Positions 12,591-20,763 of a stretch of 37,095 nucleotides of DNA are shown here, piece after piece. The DNA is taken from IMG/VR virus record IMGVR_UViG_3300035703_000223, positions 1 through 37,095 of that record. The stretch is one strand, 5' to 3'. Source of the stretch: a virus. Each line of letters begins with the position of its first letter. The stretch's first letter is position 1. Below the pieces are notes generated by a model. The model ran no database searches and was not told the DNA's origin. It was given only the letters and a program-made list of their open reading frames with translations. Position numbers and translations under genes: made by a program.

Positions 12591-12890
12591 ATGAGCAAGC
12601 GACCTAGCGCCCATCAGCGCGGCTACACCAAGGACTGGTCAAGAGCGGCGCGATCCTTCCTAAAGGAAAACCCATTATGCTTGCATTGCCAGCGGCTAGG
12701 TAAACTTACCAGCGCTACACAGGTCGATCACATCAAGCCGTGGCGGGGGGATCGTAACCTGTTCTGGGAATACAGCAACTGGCAACCCCTATGCGCCAGC
12801 TGCCACAGCAAGAAGACTAACAGCCAAGACCGAGGCGATCTACTGAAAGGCACAGCAGCAGATGGTACACCTCTAGGGGGGTGGGTCTAG
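12591..12890 (+). CDS. HNH endonuclease
   Basis: A 99-residue HNH nuclease: CLHC (30-33), VDHIKP (45-50) with catalytic His47, NLFWEYSNWQPLCASCH (56-72) with Asn63 and the second Cys pair 68/71, then HSKKT. This is the short HNH type encoded next to terminase genes in HK97-like phages, where it works with terminase in cutting DNA at cos during packaging. Here it is separated from the small terminase gene by a G-rich spacer and an accessory module. It may alternatively act as a free homing-type nuclease, but the standard packaging role is favoured. Confidence 0.88.
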   Translation: MSKRPSAHQRGYTKDWSRAARSFLKENPLCLHCQRLGKLTSATQVDHIKPWRGDRNLFWEYSNWQPLCASCHSKKTNSQDRGDLLKGTAADGTPLGGWV

Positions 12891-13527
12891 TCTGTTAGCC
12901 GCCTGACCGAAACAGGGGGGGGGTGGTATCGCCAGAACCTAGGGGGGCATGAATACCGGGGGGCTAGGTAGGAAAATCTACCCCGGCAATTAAGTCGCAT
13001 CACCCATGACGGGAGCACCCAGCGAGGCTGACGCAGAACGCATAGCCTGACGCACACAGCGATACCTACGCCGAGCGCCAGCCTATAGGGGTCACTGGGT
13101 AGGCCATCCCTGCCGCCTACCCCACACCACCACCCGGCAGACCGGACGGCACTAGCGGCTCTCTCGCTACGCTAAACGAAACGAACGAAACAATCGCAAC
13201 CCTGACGCATTCAGAATATGGGGGGCGTATCAGATAGGGGGCGGGGTAGATTGAATGACCCCCCTACCGCATTAGCTCGCCTCTGGGCGGCTCCCTAGAA
13301 CGACCGCCACCTACGCGCACCTACCCCGATAGCCCGCCCTCGAGCGGCTAAATAATCGGCTCATCGCACCATTCTAGCGCGGCGGGGAATCTGCACTACG
13401 GTAGGGCATAGACCGATATAGGTCGCCATATAGGGACCGGCGGGGGCTCCACGTAAGAGCTAAATCGTAACATTCGGGCGAATTCAGCTTGACAAGATGC
13501 GGGGCATGAAGTGAAGTAAAGCCTCCC
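12891..13527. other. G-run-rich non-coding spacer, candidate cos/packaging or control region
   Basis: No convincing gene was found in these 637 bases. The plus strand has repeated runs of five to nine G, often as TAGGGGG or ATGGGGG (near 12913-12921, 12941-12946, 12957-12963, 13219-13224, 13235-13239), which could form G-quadruplexes. CTGACGCA occurs at 13028, 13047 (within CCTGACGCA) and 13202. A tandem ACGAA-type repeat lies at 13174-13191. TTGACA at 13489-13494 could be the -35 of a promoter for the ParB-like gene, but the -10 is poor. Being flanked by an HNH nuclease and, further on, terminase genes makes a packaging site plausible. Confidence 0.5.
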
Positions 13528-14154
13528 ATGAAGATCGAGCAAATTAAGGTTTCTGACCTCCTGCCGTACATAAACAATGCACGGCGACACCCAGAAGCCC
13601 AGATAGCCCAGCTAGCCGCAAGCATCAAGGAGTTCGGGTTTAACAACCCAATACTTATTGGCGATGACCTGACCATTATCGCGGGTCATGGCCGGTTCGA
13701 TGCGGCAAAGCGGTTAGGGCTGACAGAGGTTCCGTGCATAAAGGTGTCTCACCTGACGCCTACGCAGCGGAAGGCATACATACTGGCTGACAATAAGCTG
13801 GCGCTCAATGCTGAATGGGATATCGAGCTGCTGAACCTAGAGCTCGACCATCTGCAGGAGAACGGCTTTGACATCGAGTTCACCGGATTCACCGACACCG
13901 ACTTACAGAAAATTCGAGACGATCTTGACCAAGCCAGTCTGCTGCAAATGTCAGACGGTGCAGAGCAAGACAGCCCAGCCCAACCAAAAGAAAAAGACAG
14001 TGAGTTCTATCCACTGTCAGTGTTGGTTGAGCACGATCAACGCAACGATATCTTCGCTGCTATAAAAAAAGCGAAGGAGAAGCACTCGCTAGACAATAGC
14101 GGTGATGCGATATGGTCAATCTGTAAAGAATGGATGGCTGATGAAAGCATTTAG
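13528..14154 (+). CDS. ParB-like protein 1
   Basis: A 208-residue protein with an N-terminal ParB/Srx-fold domain: KVSDLLPYINNARRHPEAQI, then IKEFGFNNPILIGDDLTIIA, the catalytic-type loop GHGR at 53-56, RLGLTEVPCI and LTPTQRKAYILADNKLALNA. This is the version usually fused to phage DNA methyltransferases, but here a short helical C-terminus (DIFAAIKKAKEKHSLD, AIWSICKEW) replaces the methyltransferase. No SD precedes the ATG. It heads a four-gene module with a cupin, a PAPS-reductase-like protein and another ParB-like protein. The family includes nucleases and nucleotide-using enzymes; its reaction here is unknown. Confidence 0.8.
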   Translation: MKIEQIKVSDLLPYINNARRHPEAQIAQLAASIKEFGFNNPILIGDDLTIIAGHGRFDAAKRLGLTEVPCIKVSHLTPTQRKAYILADNKLALNAEWDIELLNLELDHLQENGFDIEFTGFTDTDLQKIRDDLDQASLLQMSDGAEQDSPAQPKEKDSEFYPLSVLVEHDQRNDIFAAIKKAKEKHSLDNSGDAIWSICKEWMADESI

Positions 14155-14845
14155 CGCGTATGAGTTTAAGACCGGCAAGATTGCCGACCTAGATAGAAAA
14201 TTCCCGTCGTATCTATCCGCATGGGATCAAGATACGCTGCACCTGAAAGAAGGTGACACGCACTACATCTATTGTCACGAAGGCGAGGCGTTCTTCAAGT
14301 ATCAAGAGCGCGGCTATACGCTGGTCGCTGGTATGTTCGCCTGTGTCCCGGGCGATACCGGCGTGAGCGGCGGTAAGGGAATCGTAGTGAGCCGTGAGGG
14401 CTGGGATGGTGTATTCCACCTAGGCGGCAAGATCGAGCGCCGTGGTCGATTGAAATACATCGATGGCTGCACCGATAGCTTGCTAGTTCCACCCGTCATG
14501 ATGGGTGATCCTTGCCTAAACTTGCTCTACTTCCCGCCTGATATTGACCAGACCGCGCACACTCACCCGAGTGATCGCATCGGTATGATTATGTCCGGTC
14601 GCGGTCTATGTCACGCATGGAATGATGGCGTAGAAGAGAAGATTGAGCTGCGTGCTGGATTAATCTTCTGCATCCACACCGATGGCGTGCATAAATTCTC
14701 GACGCCGTTTGGCGATGAGATGCGCGTTCTCGCATACCATCCAGATTCAGACTTCGGTCCTACGCACCAGACCCACCCGATGATCAATCGCACGATTGTG
14801 GATGGCGTCAGCGCTAGCCTCTTGCCTAGCATTCAGACCAAATGA
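14141..14845 (+). CDS. Cupin-fold protein
   Basis: A 234-residue protein starting at ATG 14141 inside the end of ParB-like 1 (14-base overlap). The C-terminal half has cupin motifs: DQTAHTHPSDRIGMIMSGRG with a paired-His metal site, RAGLIFCIHTDGVHKF, and FGDEMRVLAYHPDSDFGP. The N-terminal half looks like a second, degenerate beta barrel (YIYCHEGEAFFKYQERGYTL, VAGMFACVPGD), so it is likely a bicupin. Such proteins are metal enzymes or small-molecule binders. The ATGA-type overlap with the next gene suggests that it works with the PP-loop enzyme. Confidence 0.75.
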   Translation: MKAFSAYEFKTGKIADLDRKFPSYLSAWDQDTLHLKEGDTHYIYCHEGEAFFKYQERGYTLVAGMFACVPGDTGVSGGKGIVVSREGWDGVFHLGGKIERRGRLKYIDGCTDSLLVPPVMMGDPCLNLLYFPPDIDQTAHTHPSDRIGMIMSGRGLCHAWNDGVEEKIELRAGLIFCIHTDGVHKFSTPFGDEMRVLAYHPDSDFGPTHQTHPMINRTIVDGVSASLLPSIQTK

Positions 14846-16020
14846 GTCGAATCTACAAGAAGGCATTTGCAGAAGAATCCGTATATGAAGCCGCGCTCGG
14901 GCGGTTCCGTCAGTTATTTGACAACTTCGATAAGGTTGTCATCTCATTCTCTGGCGGCAAGGATTCGACCGTTTGCTTAAACCTTGGCCTACAGGTAGCT
15001 CGAGAAAAGGGAAAGCTCCCGCTAGACGTCTACTTCTGGGATGAAGAGGCCATACAACCGGAGACGGTAGCCTACGTAGAGCGAGTTCGCGCCATACCTG
15101 ATGTGCGACTCAAATGGTTATGCGTACCGATTCAGCACCGGAATGCGTGCTCGAGGTCGCAACCGTATTGGCATCCGTGGAACCCAGACGAAAAAGAGAA
15201 GTGGGTTCGTGATATGCCAGAGTACGCTATCACGGAAGTCAAAGGATTCTATTGGGGCGCTAGCGTTCCAGACATTGCCCACAAGGTCTACGGTCCAGAA
15301 TGCGGAACCGTGGCTGATGTGCGCGGCATCAGAGCTGATGAATCGTTGCGCCGCTACCGTAGCGTAGCGATGCGGACAAAAGACAATTGGATAGGTAGCG
15401 CAAGGGACAAATATAGCTACCCATGCAGCCCTATTTATGACTGGACTACGCTAGACGTATGGACAGCGCCTCGTATGTTCGGCTGGGATTACAACCGCTC
15501 ATACGACATTATGAGTATGCTCGGCATTGCGCCATCCGATCAGCGAGTGTGCCCTCCGTATGGTGAGGAGCCGCTAGGCGGGCTATGGATGTACGCGCAG
15601 GGATGGCCTGATCTCTGGCACAAAATGATTAACCGCGTACATGGCGCAGCGACCGCTGGCCGATACGCAAACACAGAACTCTATGGGTTCGGCAAACTGA
15701 CGCCGCCACCGGGGATGACATGGCGCGAGTGGACGTACTCGTTGCTTGAGCTATACCCGAAAGAGCTCAAAGCCAAGGTAGCTGCTAATCTCGCAGCCCT
15801 AATCGCACAACACAAGACCAAAACCAATCGCCCGATACATGAAACAGAGCCTGATCCGATGACCGGGCTAAACTGGAAATTTCTGGCGATGATTGCTAAC
15901 CGGGCTGACCTAAAAGATCGCAGAAAAGGTAATGTGACCACGGCAGCGAAAGCAGTACGCGATAAGCAGGGCTTAACCCTAGAGGACGTCACAGAAAGTG
16001 ATTTCGGCACTAGATACTGA
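14842..16020 (+). CDS. PAPS-reductase-like PP-loop protein (IbrA/YbdN-like)
   Basis: A 392-residue protein coupled to the cupin gene. SGGKDS at 37-42 is the PP-loop that binds ATP or adenylyl groups. Later segments DVYFWDEEAIQPET, GVRADE-like GIRADESLRRYRS, YSYPCSPIYDWTTLDVW and SDQRVCPPYGEEPLGGLW fit the PAPS reductase/DUF3440 group that includes E. coli YbdN and IbrA. These need not reduce PAPS. The pair IbrA/IbrB was described as regulating Eib surface proteins in E. coli. The following gene is IbrB-like, so the pair is conserved here. Activity could involve sulfur transfer or adenylylation, but it is unproven. Confidence 0.82.
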   Translation: MSRIYKKAFAEESVYEAALGRFRQLFDNFDKVVISFSGGKDSTVCLNLGLQVAREKGKLPLDVYFWDEEAIQPETVAYVERVRAIPDVRLKWLCVPIQHRNACSRSQPYWHPWNPDEKEKWVRDMPEYAITEVKGFYWGASVPDIAHKVYGPECGTVADVRGIRADESLRRYRSVAMRTKDNWIGSARDKYSYPCSPIYDWTTLDVWTAPRMFGWDYNRSYDIMSMLGIAPSDQRVCPPYGEEPLGGLWMYAQGWPDLWHKMINRVHGAATAGRYANTELYGFGKLTPPPGMTWREWTYSLLELYPKELKAKVAANLAALIAQHKTKTNRPIHETEPDPMTGLNWKFLAMIANRADLKDRRKGNVTTAAKAVRDKQGLTLEDVTESDFGTRY

Positions 16021-16534
16021 CGGCAAGATTGCCGCACAACCTGTAAGCAAGGTTAAATGGGTAGATAGAACCACCCTCAAGCCTAATGATTACAACCCAA
16101 ATAAAGTAGCTCCACCAGAGCTAGAGCTGCTGATTATCTCCATCCTAGAGGATGGATGGACGCAGCCTATAGTGACCCTTGAAGATGGAACCATCGTAGA
16201 TGGCTTCCACCGTTACACGGTGAGCGCTGATAAGCGATTGCAGCAGCGCTTCGGGAACATGGTTCCCACAGTACAGGTCGCTATTGATCCGGTTCACCGG
16301 AAAATGTCTACCATTAGACACAACCGTGCTCGAGGTACTCACGGCATCCTGCCTATGGCAAAGATTGTCCAGAGCATCATTGAGGAAGGCCATTCAAAGG
16401 AAGAAATCCAAGTCCGGTTGGGCATGGAGAACGAAGAAGTAGATCGTCTGCTAGATCGCTCCGGTATGCCTAATAAGGCAGCAGTCAAGACTGACGGATT
16501 CGGCAAGTCTTGGAAGCCGGTCGATAAAGCCTAG
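15998..16534 (+). CDS. ParB-like protein 2 (IbrB/YbdM-like)
   Basis: A 178-residue protein from GTG 15998 with an AGAGGA site, overlapping the upstream gene by 23 bases. It has LKPNDYNPNKVAPPELELL, ISILEDGWTQPIVTL, the loop DGFHRYTV (GFHR 69-72), IRHNRARGTHG (107-116) and a C-terminal HTH-like IQVRLGMENEEVDRLLDRSG. This matches IbrB/YbdM, the partner of IbrA/YbdN. The two are commonly adjacent in phages and genomic islands. DNA or nucleotide binding is likely; the reaction is not known. Confidence 0.82.
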   Translation: MISALDTDGKIAAQPVSKVKWVDRTTLKPNDYNPNKVAPPELELLIISILEDGWTQPIVTLEDGTIVDGFHRYTVSADKRLQQRFGNMVPTVQVAIDPVHRKMSTIRHNRARGTHGILPMAKIVQSIIEEGHSKEEIQVRLGMENEEVDRLLDRSGMPNKAAVKTDGFGKSWKPVDKA

Positions 16535-16572
16535 CTGTTACGCTATGCGCTACACAGAATCAGAGGTCTACG

Positions 16573-17010
16573 ATGCAGCAGCGAGGACGCAAGTCACAAG
16601 CAGCACTGGAAACTGAAAACGTCATTCCCGGTAACTTTGGGCAACGCCCAGAGCCGCCAGCGGAATTGATGGAGGAAGAGGCTGCTATCTGGCGCGAGAC
16701 TGCCGCTAGCGAGGCAGCAGACTTTTTCAATACTTCCGCGCTGCGTAATTTATTGAAGGACTATTGTCGCCATCGAGCAGCGGCAGACAAGATCACCGAG
16801 GTGATCAATCTGTTCCAGACCGAGTGGTTGAAAAGCGAGACTGGCTCAAAGCGCTACTCGCAGCTGCTAAAGATGCGTGACCTCGAGGCGCGTGGCGCTG
16901 CTGACAAAGCAACGAAGCTGCGACTGACTAACCAAGCACGCTATACGCCACAGGCAGCAGCTACCGCATCTCGAAATGCGGCGAAAGGGTTTAAGCCTTG
17001 GGAGCTGTGA
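16573..17010 (+). CDS. terS: Terminase small subunit (P27-like)
   Basis: A 145-residue protein directly before the large terminase. It contains RGRKSQAALE, PPAELMEEEAAIWRE, FFNTSALRNLLKDYCRHRAA, LKMRDLEARGAADKATKLRL and SRNAAKGFKPWEL, matching the P27 family of small terminases, which recognise packaging sites and regulate the large subunit's motor. Length is typical. The ATG follows an AGAGG site. Its end overlaps the large-subunit gene. Confidence 0.85.
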   Translation: MQQRGRKSQAALETENVIPGNFGQRPEPPAELMEEEAAIWRETAASEAADFFNTSALRNLLKDYCRHRAAADKITEVINLFQTEWLKSETGSKRYSQLLKMRDLEARGAADKATKLRLTNQARYTPQAAATASRNAAKGFKPWEL

Positions 17011-18527
17011 GGAAGAAGGAGCGGCAATCAGACCGCTGCATTCGATGGATTGAGACTTACTGCAGAGTGCCAGAAGGCAAACTGGTAGGTCAGCCCGTCA
17101 AGATGCGCGAGTGGCAGAAAAAGATTCTGCGAAACATTTATGACTCGCCTACTCGCCGCGCCATCATCTCGTTCCCTAGAAAGAACGGCAAGACAGCATT
17201 AAGCGCATTTTTGCTGCTACTGCATCTGTGCGGTCCAAAGGCTAGACCAAATTCGCAACTATTTAGCGCAGCGCAGAGCCGTGAACAGGCAGCGATTTTG
17301 TTTTCGCTAGCCGCTAAAACGGTGCGTATGTCACCGGATTTAATCGCGGTGGTGGCTATACGCGATACGGCGAAGCAATTATTTTGCGGCGAGCTAGGCA
17401 CGCTATATCGTGCGCTATCGGCAGAAGCCTCTACCAGCTACGGCTTGTCACCTGTTTTTGTGGTGCATGACGAGCTAGGACAGGTTAGAGGTCCGCGCAG
17501 CGAGCTTTATGAGTCGCTCGAAACGGCAGCTGGCGCACAGGAAGAGCCGCTTTCGATCATTATCAGTACGCAAGCGCCTACCGATAGTGACTTGCTATCG
17601 GTTCTGATTGATGACGCCAAGACGGGCAGCGATCCTAGGGTCAAGCTCGCGCTATTCACAGCAGATGAATCAGCCGATCCGTTTGCAGAGGATACGATCA
17701 AGAATGCTAACCCTGCCTACGGTGATTTCCTAAATGCCGTAGAGGTGAGGGATCAGGCAGAGTCGGCTCGGCGTATGCCAGCACGCGAAGCGGCGTATAG
17801 GAACCTAGTGCTCAATCAGCGAGTCAATAGCTCGACGCCGTTCATTAGCCGCACGGCATGGGAGGCGTGCGCTGGCGAGATCGACGAGGCAGCATTCCAG
17901 AATCCGTGTTTCATCGGCCTCGATCTTTCGGCGCGTAATGACTTGACCGCGCTGGTCATGGTTGGCTGTGACGCAGATGGTATATGGCATACCAAGTGCG
18001 ATTTCTTCGTGCCAGAGATAGGCATTGATGAAAGATCGCGCAGAGACAGAACGCCATACGATCTCTGGAAGCAGCAGGGGCATCTGATAGCTACACCGGG
18101 CGCGTCTATTGACTATGCCTATGTCGCACAACGACTGTGTGAGCTAGCAGATGATTACCCGATACAAGAGATTGCTTTTGACCGCTGGCGAATAGATGTG
18201 CTGCAATCCGAATTGCGTAGACTGGGGCGAGAGCTCCCGTTAGTGCCATTCGGTCAAGGATTTAAGGATATGACGCCCGCGCTAGATGCTGTCGAGCACG
18301 CGATCATGGCTAAAAAATTGCGGCACGGTGGGCATCCTGTCTTGCGTATGTGCGCGGCTAATGCCGTGGTGACGCGAGACCCCGCAGGGAATCGTAAACT
18401 GGACAAAGCGAAGGCGACCGGCAGAATCGATGGGATGGTTGCACTGGCGATGGCGCTAGGTACAGCCGCTCGAGGCACTGACGAAGGTGGCTTTAACGAC
18501 TTTCTATCTAACGTGGTGAGTGTGTAA
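16998..18527 (+). CDS. terL: Terminase large subunit
   Basis: A 509-residue packaging motor and nuclease. TTG 16998 opens the frame; GTG 17007, overlapping the terS stop, is an equally possible start. Features: an atypical Walker A RKNGKT at 61-66, Walker B VVHDE at 155-159, a coupling-like SIIISTQAP segment, and the nuclease domain beginning CFIGLDLSARNDL with acidic Asp309, later AFDRWRIDVLQSEL. It belongs to the HK97/phage terminase_1 type, which pairs with P27 small subunits. It translocates DNA into the prohead and cuts genome ends. Confidence 0.95.
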   Translation: MGAVRKKERQSDRCIRWIETYCRVPEGKLVGQPVKMREWQKKILRNIYDSPTRRAIISFPRKNGKTALSAFLLLLHLCGPKARPNSQLFSAAQSREQAAILFSLAAKTVRMSPDLIAVVAIRDTAKQLFCGELGTLYRALSAEASTSYGLSPVFVVHDELGQVRGPRSELYESLETAAGAQEEPLSIIISTQAPTDSDLLSVLIDDAKTGSDPRVKLALFTADESADPFAEDTIKNANPAYGDFLNAVEVRDQAESARRMPAREAAYRNLVLNQRVNSSTPFISRTAWEACAGEIDEAAFQNPCFIGLDLSARNDLTALVMVGCDADGIWHTKCDFFVPEIGIDERSRRDRTPYDLWKQQGHLIATPGASIDYAYVAQRLCELADDYPIQEIAFDRWRIDVLQSELRRLGRELPLVPFGQGFKDMTPALDAVEHAIMAKKLRHGGHPVLRMCAANAVVTRDPAGNRKLDKAKATGRIDGMVALAMALGTAARGTDEGGFNDFLSNVVSV

Positions 18528-19765
18528 TGGCTATTGCATGGTCAGGATGGATGCGCCGTCTCGCTGGCTGGGTATGGAACCCAGAAACCGGCGAACAACG
18601 GTCAGGACCGCCGCTCGGTCACGTTACGGCTGCGGGCAATATCGTCACCGATACCCGCGCTCTGCAAATCCCTACGGTCATGCGGTGCATCCGTATCATC
18701 GGCGAGACTTGCGCTTCCCTACCGATACAGGTTTACGAGCGCACGCCAGATGGCGATGTGCCAGCGCCTAACCATTGGCTCTCGCGTCTGCTGGTAGAGC
18801 CGAATGAGTCGATGACTGGTGACGAGTTGCGTGAGGCGCTCGTAGGTCAGATGGCTGGCTGGGGCAACGGCTACGCCGAGATCGTGCGTGATACTCGCGG
18901 TCGCCCGCAGGAGTTGTGGCCGCTTAAAGCCGATCTGATGGTGGTCAAGCGCGATGCGGATCGTGTACTGCGCTACGAGTATCCTGACCGTTATCAAGTT
19001 CCGCAGCCCTACGGTCAGACGCAGATTCTGCACTGTCGCGCCTTTTCGGTCGATGGCGTGATGGGTATGTCGCCGCTCGGATTCTTGCGGCATACGCTCG
19101 GCCTCACGGTAGGCGCAGAAGATTTGGCCGCATCGTTTTTCAATAACGGCGGTCGCCCATCTGCGATTCTCTCCGTCGATAAACCATTGACGCCGAGCCA
19201 GCGCGAACAGGTGCGCGAGTCGATCACCCGTCCGCTCGAGGAAGGGCGGCGCATCATGGTGCTCGAAGGCTCAATGAAATATCAGACGGTGACGATCTCG
19301 CCAGAAGATATGCAGATGCTGGCGACCCGACAATTTCAAGTAGAGGAATTGGCTCGTTGCTTCGGCGTGCCCTTGCACCTTCTGGGCGTGCAGAACAACG
19401 TGCCGAATTGGGGCTTGGAACAGATGAACCAAGCCTTTTTCACGTTCGTCTTGAATGCCTATCTTGGCCGCATGGAATCGACAATCAATCGGTTCCTACT
19501 CTCGCCCGAGGAGCGCCAACGCTATTTTGTGCGCCACGACGTTCGCCCGCTCTTGCGTGCGGATAGCAACGCGCGTGCTAGCTATCTATCCTCGATGGTG
19601 CAGAACGGATTGATGACTCGCAATGAGGCGCGTCGATGGGAAGGTCTGCCACCAGCAGAGGGCGCAGATGAGCTCACGGTGCAGCTCAATCTCACTAACA
19701 TCGCTAACTTGAACGCTGCGCCAGATACGGTGCAAACCAATACGGTGAACCCGAATGGCGGTTGA
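18527..19765 (+). CDS. HK97-type portal protein
   Basis: A 412-residue protein whose ATG overlaps the terL stop (TAATG). It contains IPTVMRCIRIIGETCASLPI, PNESMTGDELREALVGQMAG, NGYAEIVRD, HCRAFSVDGVMGMSPL, FNNGGRPSAILS and VPLHLLG, then the wing/stem helix sequence MNQAFFTFVLNAYLGRMEST and LLSPEERQRY. All are hallmarks of the HK97 portal family. It forms the dodecameric portal ring at the capsid vertex. The C-terminus (TVQTNTVNPNGG) is low complexity. Confidence 0.93.
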   Translation: MAIAWSGWMRRLAGWVWNPETGEQRSGPPLGHVTAAGNIVTDTRALQIPTVMRCIRIIGETCASLPIQVYERTPDGDVPAPNHWLSRLLVEPNESMTGDELREALVGQMAGWGNGYAEIVRDTRGRPQELWPLKADLMVVKRDADRVLRYEYPDRYQVPQPYGQTQILHCRAFSVDGVMGMSPLGFLRHTLGLTVGAEDLAASFFNNGGRPSAILSVDKPLTPSQREQVRESITRPLEEGRRIMVLEGSMKYQTVTISPEDMQMLATRQFQVEELARCFGVPLHLLGVQNNVPNWGLEQMNQAFFTFVLNAYLGRMESTINRFLLSPEERQRYFVRHDVRPLLRADSNARASYLSSMVQNGLMTRNEARRWEGLPPAEGADELTVQLNLTNIANLNAAPDTVQTNTVNPNGG

Positions 19766-20759
19766 TCTTAAACCGACAGAGGCGATGGCCGAGGAAGCGC
19801 AGCGCGGTCTTGATTGGCGAGCAGAGTTCAATCGAGGCGGCACGGCGGTAGGCGTAGCGCGAGCGCGAGACATTAGCAATCGCGTCAATCTGTCACCTCG
19901 AACGGTGCGCCGCATGGTGAGCTATTTCGCCCGCCATGAAGTCGATAAGGAAGGCCAAGGCTGGTCGCCCGGTGAGGATGGCTATCCTAGCGCTGGCCGT
20001 ATCGCTTGGGCGCTATGGGGCGGTGATCCCGGTCGCTCATGGGCAAATGCTCGGAGCAGGGAATTAGAGTCAGAGGAAAGATCAATGGATATCCATGTCA
20101 CTAAAGATATGCCGCTCTCCGAGTGCGAATTCAAATTCAGCACGAAAGAGAATGTATTCCAGTTCGAGGGCTACGCCTCTGTATGGGGTCGCGTAGATTC
20201 CTATGGCGATACCGTACTGAAGGGCGCATTTGAGGACTCGCTTGAGAAAGAGCGAATGCCGCTGATGCTATACGGTCACAATGCGAATCGCGTCATCGGC
20301 AAGTGGATCGAGATGCGAGAGGATGATCGCGGCCTCTATGTGGTCGGCGAATTAACGCCAGGTCACAGCGAGGCGAAGGATATCCAAGCCCTGATGGTTC
20401 ACGGCGCTATCTCTGGACTATCAATCGGTGGTTACACGACCGAATGGGAAGATAAAGCTGACCGTGGAAAAATCATCAAATCATTTGATCTGTACGAGAT
20501 TAGTCTGGTATCTATGCCAGCAGAGGATGAGGCGCGTATCGACCCTGCTAGCTTTAAGAGCCAGCTGAACGATGCAGAGACGATTAAAGATGTCGAGGCA
20601 CTGCTGCGTGATGCAGGAGGGTTTTCGAGATCAAATGCGACAGCGATTGTCGCAAAACTCCGAGCCATTCTTCAGCGCGATGCTGATAGCAAGGGTAAGG
20701 AAAAAGACGAGCTGGCTGCATTAGCCGAATTTATCCGTTCACATAAGATTGAGGTTTAA
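19755..20759 (+). CDS. Prohead protease with extra N-terminal domain
   Basis: A 334-residue protein. Residues about 111-270 are an HK97-type (U35) prohead protease: FQFEGYASVWGRVDSYGDTV, MPLMLYGHN with catalytic His, GLSIGGY with catalytic Ser, and LYEISLVSMPAEDEA. Residues 1-105 are an additional domain (RGLDWRAEFNRGGTAVGVAR, LSPRTVRRMVSYFARHE, GYPSAGRIAWALWGGD) found in phage proteins but without a known function. An internal ATG at 20085 has a very good AGAGGAAAG site and would give the protease alone, about 224 residues. It matures the capsid by cleaving the delta domain. Confidence 0.88.
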   Translation: MAVDLKPTEAMAEEAQRGLDWRAEFNRGGTAVGVARARDISNRVNLSPRTVRRMVSYFARHEVDKEGQGWSPGEDGYPSAGRIAWALWGGDPGRSWANARSRELESEERSMDIHVTKDMPLSECEFKFSTKENVFQFEGYASVWGRVDSYGDTVLKGAFEDSLEKERMPLMLYGHNANRVIGKWIEMREDDRGLYVVGELTPGHSEAKDIQALMVHGAISGLSIGGYTTEWEDKADRGKIIKSFDLYEISLVSMPAEDEARIDPASFKSQLNDAETIKDVEALLRDAGGFSRSNATAIVAKLRAILQRDADSKGKEKDELAALAEFIRSHKIEV

Positions 20760-20763
20760 GAAA

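Noticed and set aside
13374-13676. A 100-residue minus-strand frame across the spacer and the start of ParB-like 1
   Set aside because: Its upstream half is antisense to a well-supported gene, it has no SD, and the composition looks random.
14842-16020. Phosphorothioation (DndC) system
   Set aside because: The PP-loop protein fits the YbdN/IbrA group better, and no DndA-, DndB-, DndD- or DndE-like proteins are nearby.
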